NCBI GenBank assembly: GCA_036399835.1
Contig: DASWMI010000005.1
Coordinates: forward strand, 1-7,841
Direction of reading: 5' to 3'
Length of the DNA: 7,841 nt
Origin: DASYML01 sp036399835
GTDB taxonomy: Bacteria > Acidobacteriota > Blastocatellia > Pyrinomonadales > Pyrinomonadaceae
Numbering within the stretch: position 1 is the first letter of the stretch; each line of letters starts with the position of its first letter. A program made the translations under genes and the position numbers. The notes under the pieces were generated by a model, which saw only the letters and a list, made by a program, of their open reading frames with translations, ran no database searches and had not been told where the DNA came from. Below, piece by piece: positions 1-5,696 of the stretch.

Positions 1-505
1 CCTCCTTGAGGCGCGCGAGAATCGTTTCGTAATCGAGGCCGGAGATGAGATGTATGTTGTGAATCTCCGGCGGCGAAAAGCAATGAAGCTGAAAGTCAGG
101 ATATTCTGCATGAAGCGTGCGCAGCAGTTCTTCGTACCACTCTATCCCGAAATCCGGGTGGAGGCCGCCCTGCATCAGCACGCCCGTTCCGCCGAGCGCG
201 ATGGTCTCATCTATCTTCTGCCGAATCTCGTCCAGCGTGCGGACGTATGTCTCCGGCTTGCCCGGTCTGCGATAGAAGGCGCAGAAGGTGCAGACGACGT
301 TGCAGACATTCGTATAGTTGATATTGCGGTCAATGATATAAGTCACGATGCCTTCCGGATGCCTGCGCCTGCGCACCTCGTCCGCGGCCAGACCTATCCG
401 CACGAAATCATCGGATTCGAGCAGCGCCGCGCAGTCGTCCGCCGTCAGCCGCTCGCCCGACAACGCACGGTCCAGAATGGGTTGAATATTTTTTGTCTCT
501 CTCAT
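1..505 (-). CDS. mqnC: Cyclic dehypoxanthine futalosine synthase MqnC (partial, cut by left window edge)
   Basis: MqnC is a cytoplasmic radical SAM enzyme of the futalosine route to menaquinone; it cyclises dehypoxanthine futalosine. Only the first 168 residues are visible and the 3' end lies outside the window. The read shows a short N-terminal helical part, then YIIDRNINYTNVCNVVCTFC at residues 56-75, with the radical SAM CxxxCxxC cluster ligands at C68, C72 and C75, followed by AFYR. Next come the G-rich strand around LMQGGLHPDFG and the segment FSPPEIHNI; all are typical of the MqnC/MqnE/CofH group. The early NYTNVCNVVCTFCAFYR form fits MqnC better than MqnE. The ATG at 505 is chosen because the frame upstream is not conserved and a promoter-like pair lies just ahead of it. 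The Shine-Dalgarno sequence is weak. mqnA lies upstream on the same strand, which supports the pathway assignment. Confidence 0.95.
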   Translation of the reverse strand, partial: MRETKNIQPILDRALSGERLTADDCAALLESDDFVRIGLAADEVRRRRHPEGIVTYIIDRNINYTNVCNVVCTFCAFYRRPGKPETYVRTLDEIRQKIDETIALGGTGVLMQGGLHPDFGIEWYEELLRTLHAEYPDFQLHCFSPPEIHNIHLISGLDYETILARLKE

Positions 506-525
506 CTGTTTCTCACTCGAATGCC

Positions 526-555
526 ATTTTAGATGTCCGCCGGATGATTTGGCAA
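526..555 (-). promoter_or_regulatory. Predicted sigma70-type promoter of mqnC
   Basis: On the minus strand, TTGCCA (555-550) and TAAAAT (531-526) are separated by 18 bases. Each matches the sigma70 consensus at five of six positions. The predicted start of transcription near 519 would give a leader of about 14 bases before the ATG at 505. The element sits between the mqnA terminator and mqnC, where an independent promoter would be needed. This is a sequence match only. Confidence 0.5.
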
Positions 556-571
556 TTTGAGTGCCGGATTG

Positions 572-602
572 AAAAAAGCCCGACTCTTGAAGAAAGAGCC
601 GG
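572..602 (-). terminator. Rho-independent terminator downstream of mqnA
   Basis: Read on the minus strand, CCGGCTCTT (602-594) pairs with AAGAGTCGG (588-580), giving a 9-bp stem with one G-U pair. The loop is TCTTC, and the stem is followed after two bases by a run of six T (577-572). It lies about 55 bases beyond the mqnA stop codon and ahead of the mqnC promoter. The plus-strand copy has no T run after the stem, so it acts on minus-strand transcripts only. Confidence 0.8.
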
Positions 603-627
603 AAGTGTGGCTCAAAGCGCGGCCCGG

Positions 628-646
628 GTTTCGCAGTCTGCGAAAC
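628..646 (-). repeat. Short perfect hairpin just after the mqnA stop codon
   Basis: GTTTCGCA (628-635) and TGCGAAAC (639-646) form a perfect 8-bp inverted repeat around a 3-base loop, about ten bases past the mqnA stop. No T run follows it directly. It stands before the stronger T-tailed hairpin at 572-602, so the two may form a tandem 3' end. An RNA-stabilising or pause role is inference. Confidence 0.5.
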
Positions 647-655
647 TTTGGACCA

Positions 656-1498
656 TTAAACCATAAACTGCAAAGGCCGCAGGACGGGAATCAACCCGTG
701 CTTGTGCGCTAGGTTGTAGAACAGGTCCAACCCCTCGCGCATCTCCTCGTCAAGCTCAAAAGAGATATTCTCAAGCAGATATTCTCGAAGCTCCGAGCGC
801 GGCAACCCCAGCTCCATTTCATAAGCGCGAGCGATCTCTTCAACCTGTTCCAGGCCCTCATCACGCGCCGCAGCGAAATTCACCCCGCGCACCGAAGCTA
901 AAGCGTCTGCGCGCGCCATCCACATCGCAAAGACAAATCCCAGCCCAGTGTATTCGCGCCAGAGCGAGGCCAGGTCATAGACGCGCAGCCCTTCGCGCGA
1001 AAAAGTCATGGCCGGGTCGCCTATCATCAACGCGGCGTCGCTCCGTGCGAGCATCGCTTGCAAATCAGGCGCGCTCGTCCGCCAGACAGGCTCTACGCCC
1101 AGGAACTCTCGAAAAATAATCTGGACCAGAGCAACAGAAGTGCGCGATTCAACGCTCAGCGAGACCCTGCGTATCTCCTTCAGCTCACGCCCCGAAGTAA
1201 CCAGCAAGACGCTCCGCACACGCCTGCGCGAGCCGACGCAGACATCCGGCACGATGGCGATTTCCGGCACCCGCTGGTATTCGATGACAGGCACGAGCGC
1301 GGCTTCCACCTCCCCGCGCGCCAGCATATCGGAACAACGCGCCGGGGCCGTATCCGTCAAAAGCCTGACCTCCTGCCGTCTCGCCCCCTTGATAAAACTC
1401 CAGACGAGCGGCGCTGTATTCAGATAGCTGGAAGCCGCCACGCGCGGCACACTCGCCCCGCCATCTGCGCTTCCAATCTCAATTCCTTCTCTGTTCAT
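656..1498 (-). CDS. mqnA: Chorismate dehydratase MqnA (futalosine menaquinone pathway)
   Basis: MqnA converts chorismate to 3-[(1-carboxyvinyl)oxy]benzoate, the first committed step of futalosine-dependent menaquinone synthesis, in the cytoplasm. From the ATG at 1498 the product has 280 residues, normal for this periplasmic-binding-protein-like fold. Recognisable family blocks are RVAASSYLNTAPL near residues 19-31, EAALVPVIEYQRV, the SRTSVALVQII substrate-binding strand, LMIGDPA, and DLASLWREYTGLGFVFAMW. An upstream in-frame ATG at 1561 would add 21 Cys-rich residues with no resemblance to the family and would run into the divergent promoter region, so it was not used. A GTG at residue 17, just before the conserved VPRVAASSYLNT block, is another possible start. 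No clear Shine-Dalgarno sequence precedes 1498. The gene is divergent from the cyclase gene at 1612 and is followed by a terminator. Confidence 0.95.
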   Translation of the reverse strand: MNREGIEIGSADGGASVPRVAASSYLNTAPLVWSFIKGARRQEVRLLTDTAPARCSDMLARGEVEAALVPVIEYQRVPEIAIVPDVCVGSRRRVRSVLLVTSGRELKEIRRVSLSVESRTSVALVQIIFREFLGVEPVWRTSAPDLQAMLARSDAALMIGDPAMTFSREGLRVYDLASLWREYTGLGFVFAMWMARADALASVRGVNFAAARDEGLEQVEEIARAYEMELGLPRSELREYLLENISFELDEEMREGLDLFYNLAHKHGLIPVLRPLQFMV

Positions 1499-1510
1499 AC
1501 AGGTTGGCGC

Positions 1511-1539
1511 ACAATAACAAGCCTCTGGATAAAAGGCAA
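1511..1539 (-). promoter_or_regulatory. Candidate promoter of mqnA
   Basis: On the minus strand, TTGCCT (1539-1534) and TATTGT (1516-1511) are 17 bases apart, each four of six to the sigma70 consensus. Transcription would start near 1505, giving almost no leader before the ATG at 1498. This is a weak match in an AT-rich stretch; the perfect spacing is its main support. Confidence 0.25.
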
Positions 1540-1580
1540 AAAAACAGGGCTCAGCTCTCATCTCCGACCTCTGCCTTTTA
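1530..1580. repeat. 9-bp inverted repeat in the mqnA/cyclase divergent spacer
   Basis: TAAAAGGCA (1530-1538) and TGCCTTTTA (1572-1580) are perfect reverse complements separated by 33 bases. They lie in the 113-base spacer between the divergent starts at 1498 and 1612. The right arm belongs to a pyrimidine-rich stretch with repeated CCTTTT/CTTTT words (about 1570-1600). It could be a regulator site or simply low-complexity sequence; nothing here decides between them. Confidence 0.35.
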
Positions 1581-1605
1581 CCTTTTTACTTTTGCCCTTT
1601 ATATT
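1577..1605 (+). promoter_or_regulatory. Candidate promoter of the cyclase gene, possibly giving a leaderless mRNA
   Basis: TTTACC (1577-1582) and TATATT (1600-1605) are 17 bases apart. The expected transcription start, six to seven bases downstream, falls on the ATG at 1612. No Shine-Dalgarno sequence is present in TTTATATTGTCTTC ahead of that ATG. The fit is suggestive but the tract is low complexity. Confidence 0.3.
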
Positions 1606-1611
1606 GTCTTC

Positions 1612-2256
1612 ATGCAAATCCACGATGTAAGCGTGCCGATTTCCGTAGAGATGCCGACCTACGAGGGCGACCCCGGCGTGGAAATTACAGAGTGGGCTGC
1701 GCTTGCCAGGGGCGACGCGGCCAACGTCACGCTGCTTCATTTCGGCGCTCACACAGGCACGCATGTTGATGCGCCGTCGCATTTCATAGAGGGCGCTGCG
1801 AAAGCCTGCGAGATGCCGCTTGAAGTGCTCATCGGAGAGGCGCGCGTCGTAGAGATTCCAGATGATGTGCTCGCCATCAAGACAGACCATCTCTCAGAGC
1901 TTGGTCCAGACGGCCCGACGCGCATTCTCTTTCGTACACGCAACTCCGCCTTCTGGTCCAATCCTTCCAACGGCTTTCGCCAGGACTTCACTTATCTTGA
2001 GCCGGATGCGGCCCGCGCCCTGGTGGACATGGGCGTACGGCTCGTCGGCATAGATTATCTCTCGGTCGAGAAATTCAAACCCGAACGACATGAGACGCAC
2101 TTGATTCTACTCTCGCAGGGCGTGATTATCCTTGAAGGACTGGATTTGCGCGAAGTCCGCGCCGGTGATTATGAGCTGATCTGCCTGCCGCTCAAGATTG
2201 CGAGCGGTAAAGGCGATGGCGCTCCCGCTCGCGTCATCCTGCGCACGCCGGATTGA
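1612..2256 (+). CDS. Cyclase / kynurenine-formamidase-family metal-dependent hydrolase
   Basis: The 214-residue product belongs to the cyclase family (PF04199; KynB-type arylformamidases), cytoplasmic Zn- or Mn-dependent hydrolases. The diagnostic metal motif HxGTHxDxPxH is complete at residues 47-57 (HTGTHVDAPSH; ligands H47, H51, D53, H57). Later family blocks are visible: VGIDYLSVEKF, HLILLSQGVIILEGLDL and ICLPLKIASGKGDGAPARVIL. Length matches the family. The ATG at 1612 gives the canonical IHDVSVPISVEMPTYEGDP N-terminus; the in-frame ATG at 1504 would add 36 unrelated residues across the spacer and is rejected. No tryptophan-catabolism genes are nearby, so the true substrate (N-formylkynurenine, another amide or a lactone) cannot be told and no gene symbol is given. 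It diverges from mqnA. Confidence 0.92.
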   Translation: MQIHDVSVPISVEMPTYEGDPGVEITEWAALARGDAANVTLLHFGAHTGTHVDAPSHFIEGAAKACEMPLEVLIGEARVVEIPDDVLAIKTDHLSELGPDGPTRILFRTRNSAFWSNPSNGFRQDFTYLEPDAARALVDMGVRLVGIDYLSVEKFKPERHETHLILLSQGVIILEGLDLREVRAGDYELICLPLKIASGKGDGAPARVILRTPD

Positions 2257-2310
2257 GCTGTGAGCCGCGAAGATTTCAGGGCGGCAAGCAGATGCACGGA
2301 TTCGATAAGC

Positions 2311-2318
2311 GTTAAAAT
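2311..2318 (+). promoter_or_regulatory. Possible -10 element ahead of the ATL gene
   Basis: GTTAAAAT at 2311-2318 contains TAAAAT, the same hexamer that serves as the predicted mqnC -10 box, and lies 43 bases before the ATG at 2362. No convincing -35 box is visible 16-18 bases upstream. The same octamer recurs at 3677-3684 before the GGDEF gene. Weak evidence. Confidence 0.25.
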
Positions 2319-2329
2319 TTCAGGATGAG

Positions 2330-2354
2330 CAATCGAAAACCGGAAAGGTGGTTG
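2330..2354 (+). repeat. Leader element copy 1 (16-base exact repeat with SD) before the ATL gene
   Basis: CAATCGAAAACCGGAA at 2330-2345 recurs exactly at 7448-7463. Both copies continue with a purine-rich Shine-Dalgarno-like stretch and TTG (here AGGTGGTTG), so 22 of 25 bases agree. In both places the element directly precedes a start codon: 16 bases lie between the exact repeat and the ATG here, 11 at the other copy. AAAGGTGG (2344-2351) is the likely ribosome binding site, ten bases from the ATG at 2362. Confidence 0.6.
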
Positions 2355-2361
2355 ACGACTG

Positions 2362-2757
2362 ATGGCTTCCAGTAATCTTGAGCAGATGATGGAGACGGCG
2401 GGTTATCGTGAGCGCGTTTTCCAGCTCGTACATCGCATTCCCCCCGGACGCGTGATGACCTACGGGCAGATCGCTGAAATCCTCGGCGAAGGCTACACGC
2501 CGCGCACGGTCGGTTTTGTCATGCATTCTGCCGACGAAGAGACCACGCCCTGGCATCGCGTCATCAATTCGCAGGGCGGATGCTCGACCGGGCGCGTCCT
2601 GCTGCCCTTGGACAAACAACAGCGCCTGCTCGAAAGCGAAGGCGTCAAGTTCAATGCGCGCGGTCGCTGCGACTTGAATGTTTATCGCTGGACGCCTGAA
2701 GAGGTTGAAGCGGAACAGAGGCAGGACGACGAGCAGCCCAGTCTCTTTTCTGACTGA
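2362..2757 (+). CDS. Alkyltransferase-like protein (ATL), MGMT family without the catalytic cysteine
   Basis: This 131-residue protein matches the DNA-binding domain of O6-alkylguanine-DNA alkyltransferases. Visible are the N-terminal helix ending VFQLVHRIPPGRVMTYGQIA (residues 19-38), the helix-turn-helix region around TPRTVGFVMHSA with R48 at the position of the base-flipping arginine finger, and the former active-site loop at residues 62-67. That loop reads TPWHRV, with W64 where true methyltransferases have the acceptor Cys of PCHR. Trp is characteristic of ATL proteins, which bind O6-alkylguanine and direct the lesion to nucleotide excision repair instead of repairing it. The C-terminal block LLESEGVKFNARGRCDLNVYRW is also family-typical, followed by an acidic tail. 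An SD-like AAAGGTGG lies ten bases upstream. It is probably the first gene of a run with the ybjQ-like and thioesterase genes. Confidence 0.93.
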   Translation: MASSNLEQMMETAGYRERVFQLVHRIPPGRVMTYGQIAEILGEGYTPRTVGFVMHSADEETTPWHRVINSQGGCSTGRVLLPLDKQQRLLESEGVKFNARGRCDLNVYRWTPEEVEAEQRQDDEQPSLFSD

Positions 2758-2818
2758 GTCTCTTCTACCCCTCGCGCGTTTACTCTCGACGCCTGGCCTA
2801 AAGAGGAATGACAACTCG

Positions 2819-3229
2819 ATGAACAATAATCCACTCCAGCCACGCACGCCTTATCAAGTCAGCCCGCCGCGCTACTCTGTCGCGCACCACATGGTCACGA
2901 CGGCGTTCGAGCTGCCCGGCTTTCGTATCACGCAGAACCTGGGCGTCGTGCGCGGCATAGTCGTTCGCTCTCGCAACGTCTTCGTCAACATCGGCGCGGC
3001 CCTTCAGACTCTGGTCGGCGGCAACATAGTCGCCTGGACCAAACTTTGCGAACAGACGCGCGCGGACGCTTTCGAGATTATGATTCAACACGCCACCGAA
3101 CTCGGCGCGAATGCCATCGTCGGCGCTCGTTACGATGCCACGGAGGTCGCCAGCGGCGCGACCGAAGTTCTGGCTTACGGCACGGCTGTCGTCGTCGAGC
3201 CTGTCGAGACGGAAGGCTATCGCTCTTGA
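2819..3229 (+). CDS. YbjQ/UPF0145 family protein
   Basis: The 136-residue product matches the YbjQ (PF01906) family, small pentamer-forming cytoplasmic proteins of unknown function sometimes called heavy-metal-binding. Family features seen are the strand FELPGFRITQNLGVVRGIVV, the FVNIGAALQTLVGGNIVAW segment, and the characteristic helix plus strand EIMIQHATELGANAIVGARYD, ending in LAYGTAVVVEP. The protein is longer than the usual roughly 105 residues because of a Pro-rich, probably disordered N-terminus of about 24 residues; M25 (base 2891) is the alternative start. The ATG at 2819 is preferred because AGAGGA precedes it by 11 bases. It begins 61 bases after the ATL stop. Its stop codon overlaps the next start by four bases, implying co-translation with the thioesterase. 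Confidence 0.88.
   Translation: MNNNPLQPRTPYQVSPPRYSVAHHMVTTAFELPGFRITQNLGVVRGIVVRSRNVFVNIGAALQTLVGGNIVAWTKLCEQTRADAFEIMIQHATELGANAIVGARYDATEVASGATEVLAYGTAVVVEPVETEGYRS
3211..3229 (+). promoter_or_regulatory. Ribosome binding site and TTGA stop-start overlap deciding the thioesterase start
   Basis: GGAAGG at 3211-3216 lies nine bases before TTG at 3226-3228, and the TTG overlaps the upstream TGA stop (3227-3229) as TTGA. No in-frame ATG gives a sensible N-terminus for the hotdog domain. Together these support a TTG start with translational coupling. Confidence 0.6.
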
Positions 3230-3648
3230 AAGATACCCAACTGACAGAGGAGCAGAGACGGCGCGTGCAAGAGGCCTTCGAGCATGTTCCCTTCGCTCAT
3301 CTGATAGGGCTTGAGCTGGGAGAGATTGAGCGCGGCACGGCCACTCTTTACCTGAACGTGCGAGATGAGCTGAAACAGAATAACGGTCTCATGCACGGCG
3401 GCGCGATAGCCTCTCTGATAGATACCGCCTCCGCTTTTGCCATCCTCCCGCTGCTCGAACCCGCAGAGACAATCTCCACGATTGACCTGACCATACACTA
3501 CCTGCGCCCGCTTCTCAGTGGCCGCGCCTCGGCCCTTGCACGCCTTTTGCGCCAGGGCCGCCGCCGCCTGACCGTCTCCGTAGATGTCCTTGATGACAGA
3601 CAAACCCTTGCAGCTACAGCAGTTACGACCTATATCAAACGGTCCTGA
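3226..3648 (+). CDS. PaaI-type hotdog-fold acyl-CoA thioesterase
   Basis: The 140-residue product is a single hotdog domain of the PaaI/YbgC-like thioesterase group, predicted to hydrolyse an acyl- or arylacyl-CoA in the cytoplasm. After the N-terminal helix come PFAHLIGLELGEIERGTA, then the catalytic region NNGLMHGGAIASLIDTAS (residues 52-69) with N53, the HGG turn at 57-59 and D66, the PaaI-type catalytic acid position. The strands TIDLTIHYLRPLLSG and LAATAVTTYIK complete the fold. Length is typical. The start is a TTG rather than ATG, chosen from the SD at 3211 and the four-base overlap with the preceding stop; GTG at residue 14 would cut the N-terminal helix. No phenylacetate genes are nearby, so the substrate is unknown. 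Confidence 0.88.
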   Translation: MKDTQLTEEQRRRVQEAFEHVPFAHLIGLELGEIERGTATLYLNVRDELKQNNGLMHGGAIASLIDTASAFAILPLLEPAETISTIDLTIHYLRPLLSGRASALARLLRQGRRRLTVSVDVLDDRQTLAATAVTTYIKRS

Positions 3649-3806
3649 AATTTGTGTCAAAAGCTTTGCGCGGGCTGTTAAAATATTGTGGACAAGAACG
3701 TTAATCCATGCCAAAATGTGTTTGACCTCGCTGCCAACTATTGTGCAGCACATGCTCCCGGAACCTTTGAGCGTCCAACCGCCCGCTGTCAGTCATTCAT
3801 CCCGAG
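3649..3806 (+). other. Spacer before the GGDEF gene, with a possible -10 element
   Basis: This 158-base spacer shows no open frame of its own that looks real and no clear terminator for the thioesterase. GTTAAAATATT (3677-3687) contains a TAAAAT hexamer and is the best -10 candidate, but no well-spaced -35 is visible. TTGACC at 3722-3727 resembles a -35 box yet lacks a matching -10. The frame of the GGDEF gene is closed by TGA at 3768-3770, which limits how far upstream that gene could start. Confidence 0.35.
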
Positions 3807-5522
3807 ATGCACTCTCTTTATCAGGCACTACTCACACAACACCCACGTCAGTTGAAGCCTGTGCGCTGTGCCGAACAGACCATCGCGCAGATACATCGCT
3901 ATTTCGAGGATGTGGTGCTGGAAAACAATCTGTCGGCGCTTGTTATCGAGAGCCTGCCGCTGGTGGCCGAACGCTCTCTGCGCGATCTGGCGCGTGTGCG
4001 GGAAATCGGGCGCACGGCCCACAGAGCCTTCTTCTTTGTCTCGCCGGATGACGCTCTCAACGACCTGCCGACGCATTTGAACGAACAGGACCGCGAGCCT
4101 GTGCTGCTCAAGCTGGCCGACAATGAGCCGAACCATGAACGCTTCGTCGTGATTGCAGACGCGCGCTTCTCTGCCGTGCTGGCGTCCGTGCATGGTCCAC
4201 ATGAGCATGGCGGGGAGTCTGTTGGAGACGAAGTTATCTGGACCTTCGAGCCTGACGTGGTTTATTCGGCCCTGGAATATTTGATGGCGCGCGTGACGGC
4301 GGAGCGACCATTCCAGGCCGCCGGAATCTCTATGGCCGTGCGCAGGTGCATGCCCAAGGCGACCTCGCTCCAATTAACAGTCTCCGTGACGACCAAGCTC
4401 GCGCGCCTCCTGCAAGAACAGGCCGGACGCGAGATCGCCGTCAACCGCATCGCGACGGCGATCAGAAATTCGCTTGAGCTGGACAGTATTCTGCAAACGA
4501 CCGTGGATGAGGTCGGGCGCGCACTGAGCGCAAAACACTGTGCGCTGCGAGTAGAGGGCGAAGCAGGCAAAGAGCCTTTGACTAACTGTTATTTCCGCGA
4601 CGGAGTGGGCGACGGCAGCGCGGACCAGATGGAGCTACTGGGCGATCTCAATGCTTATCACGTGCGCCTCACACATCGCCCGAAGAACTACGTACTCGAC
4701 GGGCGTCGGAGCGTAGATGAGGGCGAGGACAATATCTGTCCTCTGGCCGCCGTGCCGCTTCTTTACCAGGAACGTTACATGGGCATGCTCATGGTCCGCT
4801 CGGATGATTCTAACAGGCTCTGGCAGGAGAACGAGATTCTGTTGCTGCGCACGGTGGCCGACCAGGTGACTGTCGCGGTCAATCACGCGCGGCTTTTCGC
4901 GCAGGTCCAGCAGCAGGCGCTGACAGACGCTCTGACAGACTGTTTCAATCGCCGCTCCTTCGAGATGCAGCTTGAGCGCGACCTGCACCTTGCCACACGC
5001 ATGAGCCAGCCGCTCTCGCTGATTATGCTCGACATTGACAACTTCAAGCTCGTCAACGATACGCACGGGCATGAGGCGGGCGATGTGGTCCTGCGCATGA
5101 TTGCCGACGGCCTGCGCGAAGAGTTGCGCGGCGTGGATACGGCTGCGCGTTATGGCGGCGAAGAGTTTGCTGTGATTCTGCCGCAGGCCGATCTGGACGG
5201 CGCTCTCATCGTCGCGGAGCGACTGCGCACACGCATCGAACAGACAGAGATGCCGGTCGTCGGCTACATCACGGCCTCCTTCGGCGTCGCTACCTTTCCG
5301 CTTCATGCATCTTCACGCGCCACGCTGGTCGTGACAGCCGACCGCGCTCTCTACGAAGCCAAGCGCGCCGGACGCAACCTCGTCTGTAGCCCTCCCGAAA
5401 CGGCAGAACTACTCCCTGACGAAGCCGTCACAGAAACCGACCCGGGAACCGATTCAGAACCCATCCTCGAATCCGTCGCAGAACTCGTCTCAGAACCCAC
5501 CTCCGCATCACCACTCGTCTGA
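3807..5522 (+). CDS. Diguanylate cyclase with N-terminal DICT-like sensor, GAF and GGDEF domains
   Basis: The 571-residue protein is a predicted cytoplasmic diguanylate cyclase making cyclic di-GMP from two GTP. No membrane segment or signal peptide is seen. Residues about 30-190 resemble the DICT sensory domain (ALVIESLP, then FVVIADARFSAVLAS and WTFEPDVVYSALEYL). Residues about 210-365 are a GAF domain (NRIATAIRNSLELDSIL to AAVPLLYQERYMGMLMV), joined by a helix to the GGDEF domain at about 370-525. Catalytic features are intact: ALTDALTDCFNRRSF, metal-binding D409 in LDIDNFKLVND, and GGEEF at 450-454. The inhibitory I-site RGVD (441-444) sits exactly five residues before GGEEF, so product inhibition is expected. 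A Glu/Pro/Ser-rich, probably disordered tail follows. The ATG at 3807 is the first usable start after the in-frame TGA at 3768 and lacks a clear SD. What the DICT and GAF parts sense is unknown. Confidence 0.94.
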   Translation: MHSLYQALLTQHPRQLKPVRCAEQTIAQIHRYFEDVVLENNLSALVIESLPLVAERSLRDLARVREIGRTAHRAFFFVSPDDALNDLPTHLNEQDREPVLLKLADNEPNHERFVVIADARFSAVLASVHGPHEHGGESVGDEVIWTFEPDVVYSALEYLMARVTAERPFQAAGISMAVRRCMPKATSLQLTVSVTTKLARLLQEQAGREIAVNRIATAIRNSLELDSILQTTVDEVGRALSAKHCALRVEGEAGKEPLTNCYFRDGVGDGSADQMELLGDLNAYHVRLTHRPKNYVLDGRRSVDEGEDNICPLAAVPLLYQERYMGMLMVRSDDSNRLWQENEILLLRTVADQVTVAVNHARLFAQVQQQALTDALTDCFNRRSFEMQLERDLHLATRMSQPLSLIMLDIDNFKLVNDTHGHEAGDVVLRMIADGLREELRGVDTAARYGGEEFAVILPQADLDGALIVAERLRTRIEQTEMPVVGYITASFGVATFPLHASSRATLVVTADRALYEAKRAGRNLVCSPPETAELLPDEAVTETDPGTDSEPILESVAELVSEPTSASPLV

Positions 5523-5526
5523 CAAA

Positions 5527-5601
5527 GAGAGTCTGAGAGTCCGAGAGTCTCAGAGTCAAAGGCAAACTACTGTCTTTTGACTCTGAGACTCTCGGACTTT
5601 T
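5527..5601 (+). terminator. Perfect 23-bp hairpin built from 8-bp repeats, likely terminator of the GGDEF gene
   Basis: Bases 5538-5560 and 5576-5598 are perfect reverse complements (23 bp) around a 15-base interval. The stem can extend outward to 5535/5601 by wobble pairs and inward by two pairs. It starts a few bases after the GGDEF stop and ends in TTTT (5598-5601), consistent with intrinsic termination on the plus strand, though the T run is short. The left side is a tandem of 8-mers: GAGAGTCT, GAGAGTCC, GAGAGTCT and CAGAGTCA (5527-5558). The right arm is the inverted copy of the later units. Such a long perfect palindrome may also be a dispersed intergenic repeat of this genome. Confidence 0.7.
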
Positions 5602-5696
5602 CTCGTTACTGGCGTTCGAGAAGAAAATCTAGCATCATAGGGTCTTGTATTAATTTGACTGAAGCCGGAGCTTTGCGAGGCGTGTCCTTCTGATTT

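Noticed and set aside
50..532. 160-codon plus-strand open frame
   Set aside because: It is antisense to mqnC, whose minus-strand frame contains the radical SAM cysteines and family blocks; the plus-strand translation is Arg/His-rich and resembles nothing known.
1499..1561. N-terminal extension of MqnA to the ATG at 1561
   Set aside because: The extra 21 residues do not resemble the family and overlap the divergent promoter region; the protein from 1498 already has normal length.
1504..1611. N-terminal extension of the cyclase to the ATG at 1504
   Set aside because: The added residues come from the low-complexity spacer; the family N-terminus begins at the ATG at 1612.
1058..1630. 190-codon plus-strand open frame over mqnA
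   Set aside because: It is antisense to a well-recognised MqnA; its composition (Arg/Asp/His-rich) is typical of an antisense frame in GC-rich coding DNA.
2678..2818. Upstream extension of the ybjQ-like frame into the ATL gene
   Set aside because: It overlaps the ATL coding region in another frame and has no similarity to YbjQ; ATG 2819 has an SD-like AGAGGA.
3584..4051. 155-codon plus-strand frame with an ATG at 3752 as an alternative start for the GGDEF gene
   Set aside because: It is out of frame with the DICT/GAF/GGDEF reading and would need a frameshift; the 3807 frame is intact and self-consistent.
4635..5306. 223-codon minus-strand open frame inside the GGDEF gene
   Set aside because: It lies opposite the GAF/GGDEF domains with all catalytic motifs on the plus strand; it has no recognisable domain.
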